Assembly: GCF_900090325.1 (NCBI RefSeq)
Contig: NZ_FMHW01000002.1
Location: 1,984,001 to 2,048,000 of the forward strand
DNA: 64,000 nt
Source: Micromonospora pallida
Lineage (GTDB): Bacteria; Actinomycetota; Actinomycetes; Mycobacteriales; Micromonosporaceae
Direction of reading: 5' to 3'
Within the stretch, counting starts at the first letter, position 1, and each line of letters begins with the position of its first letter. The notes beneath the pieces were generated by a model that was given only the letters and a program-made list of their open reading frames with translations, did no database searches and had not been told where the DNA came from. Positions 1-8,738 of the stretch are shown in pieces. The translations under genes were made by a program, and so were the position numbers.

Positions 1-1019
1 CGGTTCGGTCCCACGGTCGCGTTGCAGGTCGCCGCGCCGCCACCGCCCAACTCGTCGGCGAAGACCACCTTCGTGCCGGCGTTGTTGAAGGTGGCCGAGT
101 GCCAGAAGGCGAAGTTCGTCGTGTCCCGTACCTGGTTGATGATCCGGGGCGCCTCCCGGTCGGCGATGTCCATCAGGATGCCGTCACCCATGCACGCCCC
201 GGCGGCCAGGTTCTTGTCCGTGTACACGGTGATGTCGTGGCAGCCGCTCGTCGCCGAGCCGCCTGGACGCCCCGGGTACCCGCCGTCCGGGAAGAGGTTC
301 GGGGTGGCCACCACAGCCGCTGTCGTCGGCTTCTTCACCGGCACCCTGACGATGGAGATGGAGTCGTGCGGCCGGGCGCAGCCGACGTAGGTGTCGGACG
401 GGCCGTACGAGGAGACGTAGAGGTAGACGGTGTCGCGGGTGTGGTCCGGCACCAGGGTGTGCGTGTGCGAGCCGCAGGCGGTCTGGACGGACTTGACGTA
501 GCGCGGGGCGGTCTTGTCGCTGATGTCGAAGATCTTGATGCCCTCCCACGCGGTCGCATCCGGGGGGACCCGGGTGCTGGTGCAGGAGTCGTCGCTGCGG
601 GGCGTGTCGGTCGACAGGAACAGCAGGTCACCGTGGACCGAGATGTCGTTCTGCGAACCCGGGCAGAGCACCTGCGAGACCAGCTTCGGTCGCTGCGGCC
701 GGGCGACGTCGTAGATCTGGAAGCCGTCGTAGTTGCCGACGAAGACGTACTTGCCCTGGAAGGCCAGGTCGCTGTTGATGGTGTTGTTCAGCGGCGACGT
801 GATCGGCACGTTCGCGATCTGGCGCATGTTGGGGCTGCTGACGATCTCGTCGACCCCGGGCACGGTGGCCGGGCTCGCCGTGTACACCGCCGTGGTGGCC
901 GTCCCGGTGGTTGCCTTCGCGGCCCCGGGCGCGGCGGGGGCGAGACTCAACAGGAGGAGACCGGCGGCCGCCAGGGCCACGGCCCGCAGGTGGCGTGTCG
1001 GGGGAGAGAGACTGCTCAT
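1..1019 (-). CDS. Secreted LVIVD-repeat protein (3' end outside window)
   Basis: The reading frame is open to the left edge, so the C-terminus is missing; about 339 residues are visible. The first ~30 residues form a signal peptide (basic N-terminus, hydrophobic stretch LALAAAGLLLLSLAPAA-like, Ala-rich cleavage region). The body has repeated blade-like units such as GNYDGFQIYDVARP and GIKIFDISDKTAP, typical of LVIVD beta-propeller repeats found in actinobacterial exported proteins. Several cysteines suggest disulfides outside the cell. The ATG at 1019 is preferred because GAAGGA lies 8 nt upstream; an in-frame ATG at 1028 has no spacing to that site. It diverges from the DUF305 gene. The molecular role is unknown. 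Confidence 0.75.
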   Translation of the reverse strand, partial: MSSLSPPTRHLRAVALAAAGLLLLSLAPAAPGAAKATTGTATTAVYTASPATVPGVDEIVSSPNMRQIANVPITSPLNNTINSDLAFQGKYVFVGNYDGFQIYDVARPQRPKLVSQVLCPGSQNDISVHGDLLFLSTDTPRSDDSCTSTRVPPDATAWEGIKIFDISDKTAPRYVKSVQTACGSHTHTLVPDHTRDTVYLYVSSYGPSDTYVGCARPHDSISIVRVPVKKPTTAAVVATPNLFPDGGYPGRPGGSATSGCHDITVYTDKNLAAGACMGDGILMDIADREAPRIINQVRDTTNFAFWHSATFNNAGTKVVFADELGGGGAATCNATVGPN

Positions 1020-1152
1020 CGGCGGCATCCTTCGACAGGGGACTATGGTACGAGGGCGCCTTGCAGCCCGACGATAGCAGTCGATGTGGCCCGGCCAGCG
1101 GGAGTTAACAGCGTAAATACGCACGTCACGGTGAAAGCGGGGAGGAGCGTCG

Positions 1153-1842
1153 ATGACGGTCCGACACGGACGGCTGTTGGCCGTCGCCATGGTGCTGGTG
1201 GTGGTGGGGGCGGCGGCCGTGCTGCTGCGGTTCACCGCTGGCCCGCCCGAGCCACCCCCGCCACCGGCCGCCGGCTCCGCCACGACGCCCGCGCCGCCGG
1301 ACGGTCCGCCGGTGATCGTGCCGGGCCGTCCCGGTGAGCCCGCGGTGACCCGGGCCGCCAGCGAGGTCAGCCGGGGTCCGTCAGGCCACAACGACGCGGA
1401 CGTCCGGTTCGTCCGGGCGATGATTCCGCACCACAACCAGGCGTTGGAGATGGCCGCGCTCGCCCCGCAACGGGCGGGTGACCCGGCGGTGCGGGCCCTG
1501 GCCGAACGGATCCGGGCGAGTCAGGGGCCGGAGGTCGGCATGCTGCGGGGCTGGCTCGCCACCCGGGGGCTGCCGGCCGAGGGCACCGGGCACGACCACG
1601 GTGCCGGCACCATGCGGGGCATGCAGTCCCCGGAGGCGATGCGGCAACTCGCCGAGGCCCGGGGCGCGGACTTCGACCGGCTCTTCGTCACGATGATGAC
1701 CGATCACCACCGTGGGGCCATCGCGATGGCCACCGACCTGCTCCGGGTCGGCGCGGACCTGACCCTGTCGGAGTTCGCCACGGCCGTCGCGGTCGAGCAG
1801 AACGTGGAGATCGACCGGATGCGGACGCTGCTCGACCGCTGA
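1153..1842 (+). CDS. DUF305 domain exported protein
   Basis: A 229-residue protein with an N-terminal membrane anchor or signal segment (about residues 8-26), a Pro/Ala-rich linker, then a four-helix DUF305 domain. The two diagnostic His pairs are present: MIPHHNQALEMA and MMTDHHRGAIAMA, the second preceded by DFDRLF. Such proteins are exported and the His/Met pattern suggests metal (often copper) binding, which is inference. GGGGAGGAG at 1139-1147 is a strong ribosome site for the ATG. It is convergent with the kinase gene that ends 23 nt downstream. Confidence 0.88.
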   Translation: MTVRHGRLLAVAMVLVVVGAAAVLLRFTAGPPEPPPPPAAGSATTPAPPDGPPVIVPGRPGEPAVTRAASEVSRGPSGHNDADVRFVRAMIPHHNQALEMAALAPQRAGDPAVRALAERIRASQGPEVGMLRGWLATRGLPAEGTGHDHGAGTMRGMQSPEAMRQLAEARGADFDRLFVTMMTDHHRGAIAMATDLLRVGADLTLSEFATAVAVEQNVEIDRMRTLLDR

Positions 1843-1865
1843 CCGGCCGGGGCATCGGTTCCGAC

Positions 1866-3242
1866 TCAGTCGGTGCCGCCAGCCCCACCGTTGTCGCCCG
1901 GGGCGGTGGTCTGGACCGGCGTCGGCTCGGTCGGCCCGCTTCCGGGGTCCGTGGTGGGGGCGCTCGGTGCCGTGGTGGTGGGTGCGCCGGTGGGCTCGGT
2001 CGACGGACCCGGGTCGACGTTGCCGCTCGGCTCCGGGCTCGGGGTCGCGCTCGGTTCGGCCGACGGGCGTCCACCGGACCCGCCGGGACGGTGCGGCCGG
2101 CTCGGGCCCGACGTCGTCTCCCCGTCCGGCGACTCCTGCGGATCGCCGCTGGGGACCGTCGCCGACGGGGTCGGCTTCAGGTTGGTGGCCGGCGGCGGCT
2201 CGTCTTGGGGGACGCTCATCGCGGCGACCAGGCCGGTGAGGGCCACCAGCACGGCCACGACCGCACCGACCAGGGTGCCACGTCGCCGGCCGCGCGACCC
2301 GGTCGCGCCGCCCACCGGCACGGCGGGCAGGTCGGTACGGGTGTCCGGGCCGGAGGCGCGCAGCGGGCTGGGAACCGCCACGGTGGGCGTGCCGTCGGCG
2401 ACGGCGACGACGGGGTTGTCCGCTGCCGCCCGTGCCGCCGCGGCCATCTCGGCGGCGGAGGCGTACCGGTCGGCCGGGTCCTTTGCCAGCGCCCGGAAGA
2501 CCAGGTCCTGCACCGGCGCGGGGATCTCGGGCGGCAGCGGCGGGGGCTCGTCGTCCAGGTGGCGTACGGCCACCTGGAGCGGGTTGTCGCCGGTGAACGG
2601 CGGGCCGCCGGTCAGGCAGCAGTAGGCCACCGCGCCGAGGGCGTAGATGTCGGTGCCGGCCGACACCGGTCGGCCGGCGGCCTGCTCCGGTGCCATGTAC
2701 AGGGCGGTCCCCGGGACGGCGTTGGTGCTGGTGATGCTGGTGACGTTGGTCGACCGGGCCACCCCGAAGTCGACCAGCACGACGGTGCCGCTCTCCTGGA
2801 CCATCAGGTTGCTGGGTTTGACGTCCCGGTGGACGATGCCGCCGGCGTGCGCCGCGTGCAGGGCCTCGGCGGCCTGGGCCACCACCGACATGGTCGCGGC
2901 GACGTCGAGCGTGCCCTCGGCCTCGATGCGCTTGGAGAGCGGTTTGCCCTGGACGAACTCCATCACCAGGTAGTCGGCCGTGCCACCGTCGGGAAGCTCG
3001 TCCTGGCCGCAGTCGTACACCTGGACGATGCCGGGGTGGCGCAGCGCCGCCATCATCCGGGCCTCGGCGCGGAACCGGGCGATGAAGTCGGGGTCGGAGA
3101 CCAGGGCGGGCAGCAGCACCTTGGCCGCCACCTGCCGGCCCAGCACCACGTCGGACGCGCGCCAGACATCGCCCATGCCGCCGGTGGCGACACGTTCGTC
3201 CAAGCGGTACCGGCCGCTGAGCACGACTCCCGGAGACAACAC
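1866..3242 (-). CDS. Membrane Ser/Thr protein kinase, PknB type
   Basis: Kinase domain at about residues 10-270: Gly-rich loop ATGGMGDVW, catalytic Lys41 (VAAKVL), HRDVKPSN at 138-145, DFG at 158-160, and MAPEQ. A proline-rich cytoplasmic linker leads to one transmembrane helix (about 323-343) and a roughly 110-residue Pro/Ser/Thr-rich extracellular tail. There are no PASTA repeats, so the sensor is not the muropeptide type. The GTG at 3242 (VLSPGVVLSGRYRL) fits the usual start just before the kinase fold. The frame stays open upstream to an ATG at 3428, but the extra 62 residues look unlike a kinase N-terminus. Confidence 0.88.
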   Translation of the reverse strand: MLSPGVVLSGRYRLDERVATGGMGDVWRASDVVLGRQVAAKVLLPALVSDPDFIARFRAEARMMAALRHPGIVQVYDCGQDELPDGGTADYLVMEFVQGKPLSKRIEAEGTLDVAATMSVVAQAAEALHAAHAGGIVHRDVKPSNLMVQESGTVVLVDFGVARSTNVTSITSTNAVPGTALYMAPEQAAGRPVSAGTDIYALGAVAYCCLTGGPPFTGDNPLQVAVRHLDDEPPPLPPEIPAPVQDLVFRALAKDPADRYASAAEMAAAARAAADNPVVAVADGTPTVAVPSPLRASGPDTRTDLPAVPVGGATGSRGRRRGTLVGAVVAVLVALTGLVAAMSVPQDEPPPATNLKPTPSATVPSGDPQESPDGETTSGPSRPHRPGGSGGRPSAEPSATPSPEPSGNVDPGPSTEPTGAPTTTAPSAPTTDPGSGPTEPTPVQTTAPGDNGGAGGTD

Positions 3243-3751
3243 GGTATTACCGTACCCATCGGCGTACGGGGCTATCCCGGCGCGACCCTCGGTCGGGTGT
3301 GCGCGGTGCGGCGGTCGCGACACGTTCGGTGATCGATGGTGCGAGGAGACCGCACCCCCGGCGTCCATCGACCGCTCGGGCAGCCCTGGAGCCGACCCGC
3401 CCGAGACGCCCGTACGCTGCGTGAACACCCACCCGGTTCCCGTCTGGCCAGGCAGGGGCGACGCCGGGCTCCCCCGTGTTACGCCGACACGCCGTTCTCT
3501 CTGGTTGACTTATGTCACTTTTCTTACTCGTCATGTTGCCTTGTCGCGCCATGACCAGGCCCCTAGCGTTACCGACTCGGGTCGTCCCGAGCGGGGCACA
3601 GGGGGTTGTCGGGCGGAGTTCCGCCCGACGGCGTACCGCTGCGGCGGGGACGTTTCGAGGCCAGCGGGGGGCGGATGGTGCGGGTGGGCGTCGACGGCAC
3701 CGACCCCGGACGGCCGGGGCGGGCCGGACGCATGGCAGGATCCATTCCCCG
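3243..3751. other. Divergent regulatory region between kinase and ECF sigma gene
   Basis: About 510 bp with no convincing gene. It contains a less GC-rich patch at about 3505-3545 that could hold promoters for both directions, and a perfect 10-bp inverted repeat (3608-3617 with 3620-3629, 2-nt loop) upstream of the sigma gene. Frames that extend the sigma gene into this stretch are Arg/Gly-rich and not protein-like. Confidence 0.4.
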
Positions 3752-4378
3752 ATGACCGGTGAGCTGAACGCGGTGGTGACCGCCGCGCAGAACGGGGACG
3801 AGGACGCCTTCCGCCTCCTCTACCGCACCCTGCAACCGGGCCTGCTGCGCTACCTCACCGTCCTGGTCGGCGGGGACGCCGAGGACGTGGCCTCGGAGAC
3901 CTGGTTGCAGATCGCCCGCGACATGTCCGCCTTCACCGGTGGGGAGTTCCGCGCCTGGGCGGTCACCGTCGCCCGCAACCGGGCCATGGACCACCTGCGC
4001 CGGCAGCGCCGCCGCCCGGCCGTGCCGGTGCCCGTACAGTCGCTCAGCGAGTTGCCCGGTGACAGCGACACCGCCGAGCACGCCGGGGAGGCCCTCGGCA
4101 CCGAGTCGGCGATCGCCCTGATCGCCAACCTGCCGCCGCGCGAGGCGGAGGCGGTTCTGCTCCGGGCGGTGATCGGGCTGGACGCCGAGTCCGCCGCCCG
4201 GGTGCTGGGCAAACGACCCGGCGCCGTACGCACCGCGGCGCACCGGGGGCTGCGCCGGCTCGCCGCCCTGCTCAGCGACGCCGACGGTGCGCCGACCGCG
4301 GCCGCCCCACCCCGCCCACGTCCCGGTCGCGGTCGGCAGGTGCCGGCCCCGCCACACGCCGAACCGGCGGACGGTTGA
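3752..4378 (+). CDS. ECF-subfamily RNA polymerase sigma factor
   Basis: 208 residues. Region 2 (about 10-80) contains DAFRLLYRTLQPGLLRYL and DVASETWLQIARDM, followed by FRAWAVTVARNRAMDHLRRQ. Region 4 (about 115-170) has LPPREAEAVLLRAVIGLDAE followed by a helix-turn-helix (AARVLGKRPGAVRTAAHRGLRRL). The ATG at 3752 starts directly at region 2; a longer frame from 3512 adds non-protein-like residues. The next gene begins 17 nt downstream and encodes a one-helix membrane protein, the usual place for an anti-sigma partner. The target regulon cannot be read from the window. Confidence 0.88.
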   Translation: MTGELNAVVTAAQNGDEDAFRLLYRTLQPGLLRYLTVLVGGDAEDVASETWLQIARDMSAFTGGEFRAWAVTVARNRAMDHLRRQRRRPAVPVPVQSLSELPGDSDTAEHAGEALGTESAIALIANLPPREAEAVLLRAVIGLDAESAARVLGKRPGAVRTAAHRGLRRLAALLSDADGAPTAAAPPRPRPGRGRQVPAPPHAEPADG

Positions 4379-4394
4379 CGTGAGGAGAGTCTGG

Positions 4395-5120
4395 ATGCGT
4401 TTCCGTCGATCCCGCCGCCCGGGCGGTCCGACAGCCGAGCGGCTGCTCGACCTCAGCGCCAGCGGGCGTGCCGGCGACACCGACGACCCCGTCGCCCGGC
4501 TGCTGGCCGCCGCCGCGGCGCCGGCCCGTACCGGCGAACTGGCCGGCGAGGAAGCCGCGCTGGCCGCGTTCCGGGCTGCCCGAGCGGAGCGTCCGGTGCC
4601 CGCGCTGACCCCGTCCCGCCCGCGCCACACCGCCCGCGCCGTGGCCTGGCTGGCCGGCCTGGCGGTCGTCGCGACCGCTGGGGTCGCGGTGGCCACCGTC
4701 GGCCTGGACCGGTCCGACCCGCCACCACCGCCCGCGCCGACCACGAGTTCCCCGGACCCGTGGTCACCCGGCGGCGGTGATCCCTCGGCACCGGGGACCG
4801 TCCCGACGCCGTCCACCACCACCGGGGCCACGCCCGCCACCACGCCCCCACGGTCCGCCGGCCCCCGCACCCCCGGCGAAGAGGCCCAGCAGGGCCTCTG
4901 CCGCGCCTACCTGGCGAAGCCCACCGGGCAGCGCGGCAAGGCACTGGAGAGCACGGCCTTCCAGCGGCTCGTCGAGGCGGCCGGCGGTGCCGAGCAGGTC
5001 GACGCGTACTGCGAGGACCTGGTGGGGACGGAGCCGACCGGCCGCCCCTCCTCGACCGGCCAGCCCACGACGACCCCCCGCACCGGTCCGCCGACCGACC
5101 ACCCGTCCCCGTCCCGCTGA
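4395..5120 (+). CDS. Single-pass membrane protein, possible anti-sigma partner
   Basis: 241 residues. A roughly 80-residue cytoplasmic N-terminus is followed by one transmembrane helix (about 81-104, ARAVAWLAGLAVVATAGVAV) and a Pro/Thr-rich extracytoplasmic stalk. A short helical C-terminal region follows (GLCRAYLAKP, ALESTAFQRLVEAAGG, YCEDLV) with two cysteines. GAGGAG at 4382-4387 supports the ATG. The position 17 nt after the ECF sigma gene suggests co-transcription and an anti-sigma role, but no zinc-binding HxxxCxxC motif is visible, so this is inference. It could equally be an unrelated secreted-domain protein. Confidence 0.6.
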   Translation: MRFRRSRRPGGPTAERLLDLSASGRAGDTDDPVARLLAAAAAPARTGELAGEEAALAAFRAARAERPVPALTPSRPRHTARAVAWLAGLAVVATAGVAVATVGLDRSDPPPPPAPTTSSPDPWSPGGGDPSAPGTVPTPSTTTGATPATTPPRSAGPRTPGEEAQQGLCRAYLAKPTGQRGKALESTAFQRLVEAAGGAEQVDAYCEDLVGTEPTGRPSSTGQPTTTPRTGPPTDHPSPSR

Positions 5121-5167
5121 TCCCGCCCGTCGGCTGCCGTTCCACTGATTCCGTCCGTCGGCTGCCG
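5117..5167 (+). repeat. Two-copy tandem repeat, 28-bp period
   Basis: CTGATCCCGCCCGTCGGCTG at 5117 recurs at 5145 as CTGATTCCGTCCGTCGGCTG with two changes. It covers the stop codon of the membrane protein and the start of the gap before egtA. Confidence 0.55.
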
Positions 5168-5301
5168 GCCGCCGCCCGCTGGTCCCCGCATAACGAGCGA
5201 CACCCCTGGTTCGTCTGTTAGACATGATCCCGAGGGGCCGCCGACGTGTCGGTTCGCGACGGTGGGCCCGGCGTCGACGAACGTTTCGGGGAGGGCCGCC
5301 C

Positions 5302-6537
5302 ATGGTGATGCCGTCGAAGCTCGACTGCTCGCCGATCCTGCGGGAGGCCGGTGCCGCCGCCGGCCACATCGCCCGGATCTGCTTCAAGACCGGCCCACCG
5401 GCCCGCACCGGTGTCGAACTGGAATGGACCCTGCACGATGCCGCGGATCCGGCCCGTCCCGTCGACCGGGACCGGCTGCGCGCGGCACTGGGGCGACACA
5501 GCCCCACCACGCTGGACGGCACCAGCCCGGCCGAGCGGCTCCGCCACGGCGGTACGGTCACCGTGGAGCCCGGCGGGCAGGTGGAACTCTCCACCGCGCC
5601 GCGACTCTCGCTCGCGGCCCTGCTCACCGACACCGACGCGGACATCGGTGAGCTGACCCGGCTGCTGGACGCCGCCGGCCTCGTTCTCGGCCGCAGCGGC
5701 ATCGACCCGCACCGGTCCCCCCACCCGGTCGTCGACACCCCCCGGTACCACGCCATGTGCCGTGCCTTCGACCGGACCGGCCCGGCCGGCCGGACCATGA
5801 TGTTCAGCACCGCCGGCCTCCAGGTCTGCCTGGACGCCGGGGAGGCCGGCGACCTGGTGGCCCGGTGGACGGCGGCGCACGCCGTCGGCCCGCCGCTGCT
5901 GGCGGCCTTCGCCACCGCCGAGCGGCATGCCGGTCGGCTCACCGGCTGGGCGTCGGCCCGGATGGCCGCCTGGCTGACCATCGACCCGACCCGCACCCGG
6001 CCGGTCTGGCAGCCCACCGACGCGCACCGGGACCCGGTGACGGCCTGGACCGGGTTCGCGCTCGCCGCGCCGCTGCTCTGCGTCCGCACGGACGGCCCGG
6101 ACTGGACCGTCCCGCCGGGCATCACCTTCGCCGACTGGATCGACGGGGCGCTGTCCCGCCCGCCCACCACCGACGACCTCGACTACCACCTGAGCACCCT
6201 GTTCCCGCCGGTGCGGCCCCGGGGTTACCTGGAGATCCGCTACCTGGACGCCCAGTCGGGGCGGGACTGGGTGGTGCCGGTGGCGGTGCTGGCGGCCCTG
6301 TTCGGCGACCCGGCGACGACCGCCGCCGCGGTGGCCTGCGCCACGTCGGTCGCCGACCGCTGGTACCAGGCGGCCCGGTACGGGCTCGCCGATCCGCCGC
6401 TGGCCCGGGCCGCAGGGGAACTGTTCGACCTGGCGCTGGCCGCCCTGCCCGGGCTCGACCTGCCGGCCGGCGAACACCAGGAGATCGTCCGAGGGGTACG
6501 ACGGCGACAGGCCGTCGCGGAGAGGAACGCACGTTGA
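5302..6537 (+). CDS. egtA: Glutamate-cysteine ligase EgtA
   Basis: 411 residues of the GCS2-like family. It makes gamma-glutamylcysteine, the sulfur donor for ergothioneine in the EgtABCD pathway. Supporting motifs are GVELEWTLHD near the N-terminus, ERLRHGGTVTVEPGGQVELS, a central SGIDPHRSPH segment, FSTAGLQVCLDAG, and RGYLEIRYLDAQ. GGGAGG lies 7-8 nt before the ATG at 5302; a frame extending to 5224 adds a basic segment unlike the family. The stop overlaps the TTG start of egtB (TTGA), indicating translational coupling. Confidence 0.92.
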   Translation: MVMPSKLDCSPILREAGAAAGHIARICFKTGPPARTGVELEWTLHDAADPARPVDRDRLRAALGRHSPTTLDGTSPAERLRHGGTVTVEPGGQVELSTAPRLSLAALLTDTDADIGELTRLLDAAGLVLGRSGIDPHRSPHPVVDTPRYHAMCRAFDRTGPAGRTMMFSTAGLQVCLDAGEAGDLVARWTAAHAVGPPLLAAFATAERHAGRLTGWASARMAAWLTIDPTRTRPVWQPTDAHRDPVTAWTGFALAAPLLCVRTDGPDWTVPPGITFADWIDGALSRPPTTDDLDYHLSTLFPPVRPRGYLEIRYLDAQSGRDWVVPVAVLAALFGDPATTAAAVACATSVADRWYQAARYGLADPPLARAAGELFDLALAALPGLDLPAGEHQEIVRGVRRRQAVAERNAR

Positions 6538-7856
6538 CATCCACCCAGTCGGAGGCCGAGACACTCCGCGACCGCATCGCGGCCGAGTTGGCCCGCACCC
6601 GGGCCCGGACCGCCGGGCTGACCGATGCGGTCGACGACGACGACCTGACCCGACAGCACTCCCCGTTGATGTCGCCGCTGGTCTGGGACCTGGCGCACGT
6701 CGGCAACCAGGAGGAGCTCTGGCTCGTCCGGGACGTCGGCGGCCGGGGGCCGGTCCGCCACGACATCGACGACCTTTACGACGCGTTCAAGCAACCCCGC
6801 CGGGACCGGCCGTCCCTGCCGCTGCTGCCGCCCGGCGAGGCCCGGGCCTACCTGGCGACCGTCCGGGACAAGGTGTACGACCTGCTGGAGCGGGTGAGCC
6901 TCACCGACCGGCCGCTGGTCGCCGACGGCTTCGCCTTCGGCATGATCGTCCAGCACGAGCAGCAGCACGACGAGACGATGCTCGCCACCCACCAACTGCG
7001 TTCCGGCCCGCCGGTGCTCGGCGCGCCACCACCGCCCGAGCCGGCGGTCCGGGTCGACGGGGAGGTGCTGGTGCCGGCGGGCCCGTTCACCATGGGCACC
7101 TCCACCGACCCGTGGGCGTTGGACAACGAACGCCCCGCCCACACCGTCGACCTGCCCGCGTACGTCATCGACGCCGCCCCGGTCAGCAACGGGCGGTACC
7201 GGGAGTTCATCGCCGACGGCGGGTACGACGACCCCCGCTGGTGGAGCGCGGCCGGGTGGGCGCACCGGCAGGCCGAGGGGCTGACCGCCCCGATGCACTG
7301 GCGGCGCGACGGCGACGGCTGGGCGTACCGCCGGTTCGGCCGGTGGGACCCGGTACGCGACGACGAGCCGGTGGTGCACGTCTGCTGCCACGAGGCGGAG
7401 GCGTTCGCCGCCTGGGCCGGGAAGCGGCTGCCCACCGAGGCGGAGTGGGAGAAGGCCGCCCGCTGGGACCCGGCCACCGGCCGCTCCCGCCGCTACCCCT
7501 GGGGCGACGACGAGCCGACCGCCGCGCACGCCAATCTCGACCAGCGTCACCTCTGGCCGGCGCCGGTCGGCGCGTACCCGGCCGGGGCGTCCCCGCTCGG
7601 GGTGCACCAGCTCGTCGGCGACGTGTGGGAGTGGACCTCGACCACCTTCCGGGGTCACCCCGGGTTCACCGCGTTCCCGTACCGGGAGTACTCCGAGGTG
7701 TTCTTCGGCGACGACTACCGGGTGCTGCGCGGCGGCTCGTTCGGCACCGACCGGGCGGCCTGCCGGGGCACCTTCCGCAACTGGGACTACCCGATCCGCC
7801 GGCAGATCTTCAGCGGCTTCCGCTGCGCCCGTGATCCCCGCCCGGAGGAACGGTGA
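6534..7856 (+). CDS. egtB: Ergothioneine sulfoxide synthase EgtB
   Basis: 440 residues. A non-haem iron enzyme joining hercynine and gamma-glutamylcysteine in the presence of oxygen. The N-terminal DinB-like domain carries the three-His iron site: His55 in VWDLAHVGNQEE and two His in QHEQQHDE. The C-terminal half is a formylglycine-generating-enzyme-like fold (VPAGPFTMGTS, LPTEAEWEKAARWD, GDVWEWTSTTF, VLRGGSFGTD, NWDYPIRRQIFSGFRCA). The TTG at 6534 overlaps the egtA stop and has GGAGAGG upstream. The N-terminus would otherwise run into frames without a start. Confidence 0.95.
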   Translation: MTSTQSEAETLRDRIAAELARTRARTAGLTDAVDDDDLTRQHSPLMSPLVWDLAHVGNQEELWLVRDVGGRGPVRHDIDDLYDAFKQPRRDRPSLPLLPPGEARAYLATVRDKVYDLLERVSLTDRPLVADGFAFGMIVQHEQQHDETMLATHQLRSGPPVLGAPPPPEPAVRVDGEVLVPAGPFTMGTSTDPWALDNERPAHTVDLPAYVIDAAPVSNGRYREFIADGGYDDPRWWSAAGWAHRQAEGLTAPMHWRRDGDGWAYRRFGRWDPVRDDEPVVHVCCHEAEAFAAWAGKRLPTEAEWEKAARWDPATGRSRRYPWGDDEPTAAHANLDQRHLWPAPVGAYPAGASPLGVHQLVGDVWEWTSTTFRGHPGFTAFPYREYSEVFFGDDYRVLRGGSFGTDRAACRGTFRNWDYPIRRQIFSGFRCARDPRPEER

Positions 7857-7881
7857 CCCGGCGGGCGGCCGGTGCCGCCTG

Positions 7882-8625
7882 ATGTGCCGACACCTGGCGT
7901 ACCTCGGTCCACCGGTGTCGCTGCGGGCGTTGCTGTTCGACCCGCCGCACTCGCTGGTCCGGCAGTCCTGGGCACCCCGGGACATGCGCGGCGGTGGCAC
8001 GGTCAACGCCGACGGGTTCGGCGTCGGCTGGTACCCGGGCGACGGTGCGCCGGTCCGCTACCGCAGCGCGCAGCCGATCTGGAGTGATCCGGCCCTGCCC
8101 GACCTGGCCGCCGCCACGGTCGCCGGCGCCGTGCTGGCCGCCGTCCGCTCCGCCACGGTCGGCATGCCGGTGCACGCCGGGGCCGCCGCGCCGTTCGCCG
8201 AGGGCGCCTGGCTATTCAGCCACAACGGCGTGGTACGCGGCTGGCCCGACTCGGTGGCCGGGCTCGCCGCCGCGCTCCCGGTGCAGGACCTGCTCACCCT
8301 GGACGCCCCGACCGACTCGGCGCTGCTCTGGGCACTGGTCCGGCACCGGCTGCGGGCCGGCGCGGACCCGACCGAGGCGCTCGCCGACACCGTCCGGGCG
8401 GTCGCCGACGCGGCCCCGGGTTCCCGGTTGAACCTGCTGCTCACCGACGGGCGTACCGCCGTGGCGACCGTGGCCGGGCACGCGCTGTCGGTCCGCGCGG
8501 ACGGTGACGCGGTGCTGCTCGCCTCCGAACCCCTCGACGACCACCCCGCCTGGCGGCCGGTCCCGGACGGCCACCTGGTGGTGGCCACCCCGGCCGGGCT
8601 GCGTACCAGCCCGCTCGGCGGGTAG
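7882..8625 (+). CDS. egtC: Gamma-glutamyl-hercynylcysteine sulfoxide hydrolase EgtC
   Basis: 247 residues, class II glutamine amidotransferase fold. Translation from the ATG at 7882 places the nucleophile at Cys2 (MCRHLAYLG), as the family requires; a longer frame from 7831 would bury it, so this start is firm. Other marks are NADGFGVGWY, the AAVRSATVG region and FSHNGVVRGW. It removes glutamate from the EgtB product. It follows egtB after 25 nt in the same operon. Confidence 0.94.
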   Translation: MCRHLAYLGPPVSLRALLFDPPHSLVRQSWAPRDMRGGGTVNADGFGVGWYPGDGAPVRYRSAQPIWSDPALPDLAAATVAGAVLAAVRSATVGMPVHAGAAAPFAEGAWLFSHNGVVRGWPDSVAGLAAALPVQDLLTLDAPTDSALLWALVRHRLRAGADPTEALADTVRAVADAAPGSRLNLLLTDGRTAVATVAGHALSVRADGDAVLLASEPLDDHPAWRPVPDGHLVVATPAGLRTSPLGG

Positions 8626-8738
8626 ACCGGCCTGCCCCCTGGAGCAGCGCCACGCCGACCGGGACGCGGGCGCCCGACGCACACCGATTCGCACCTCCCC
8701 GGCCAGCGGCCGGATCAGCAACTGGGAAAGGGACAACC

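Noticed and set aside
1861..1873. 6-bp dyad CCGACT-C-AGTCGG between the DUF305 and kinase genes
   Set aside because: Too short to call a terminator; it overlaps the kinase stop codon.
2091..3332. Long plus-strand frame opposite the kinase gene
   Set aside because: It is the GC-driven shadow of the kinase; its Arg/Gly/Val-rich content has no motif.
3512..3751. In-frame 80-residue extension of the ECF sigma gene
   Set aside because: The sequence is Arg/Gly/Thr-rich without homology, and sigma region 2 begins right after the ATG at 3752.
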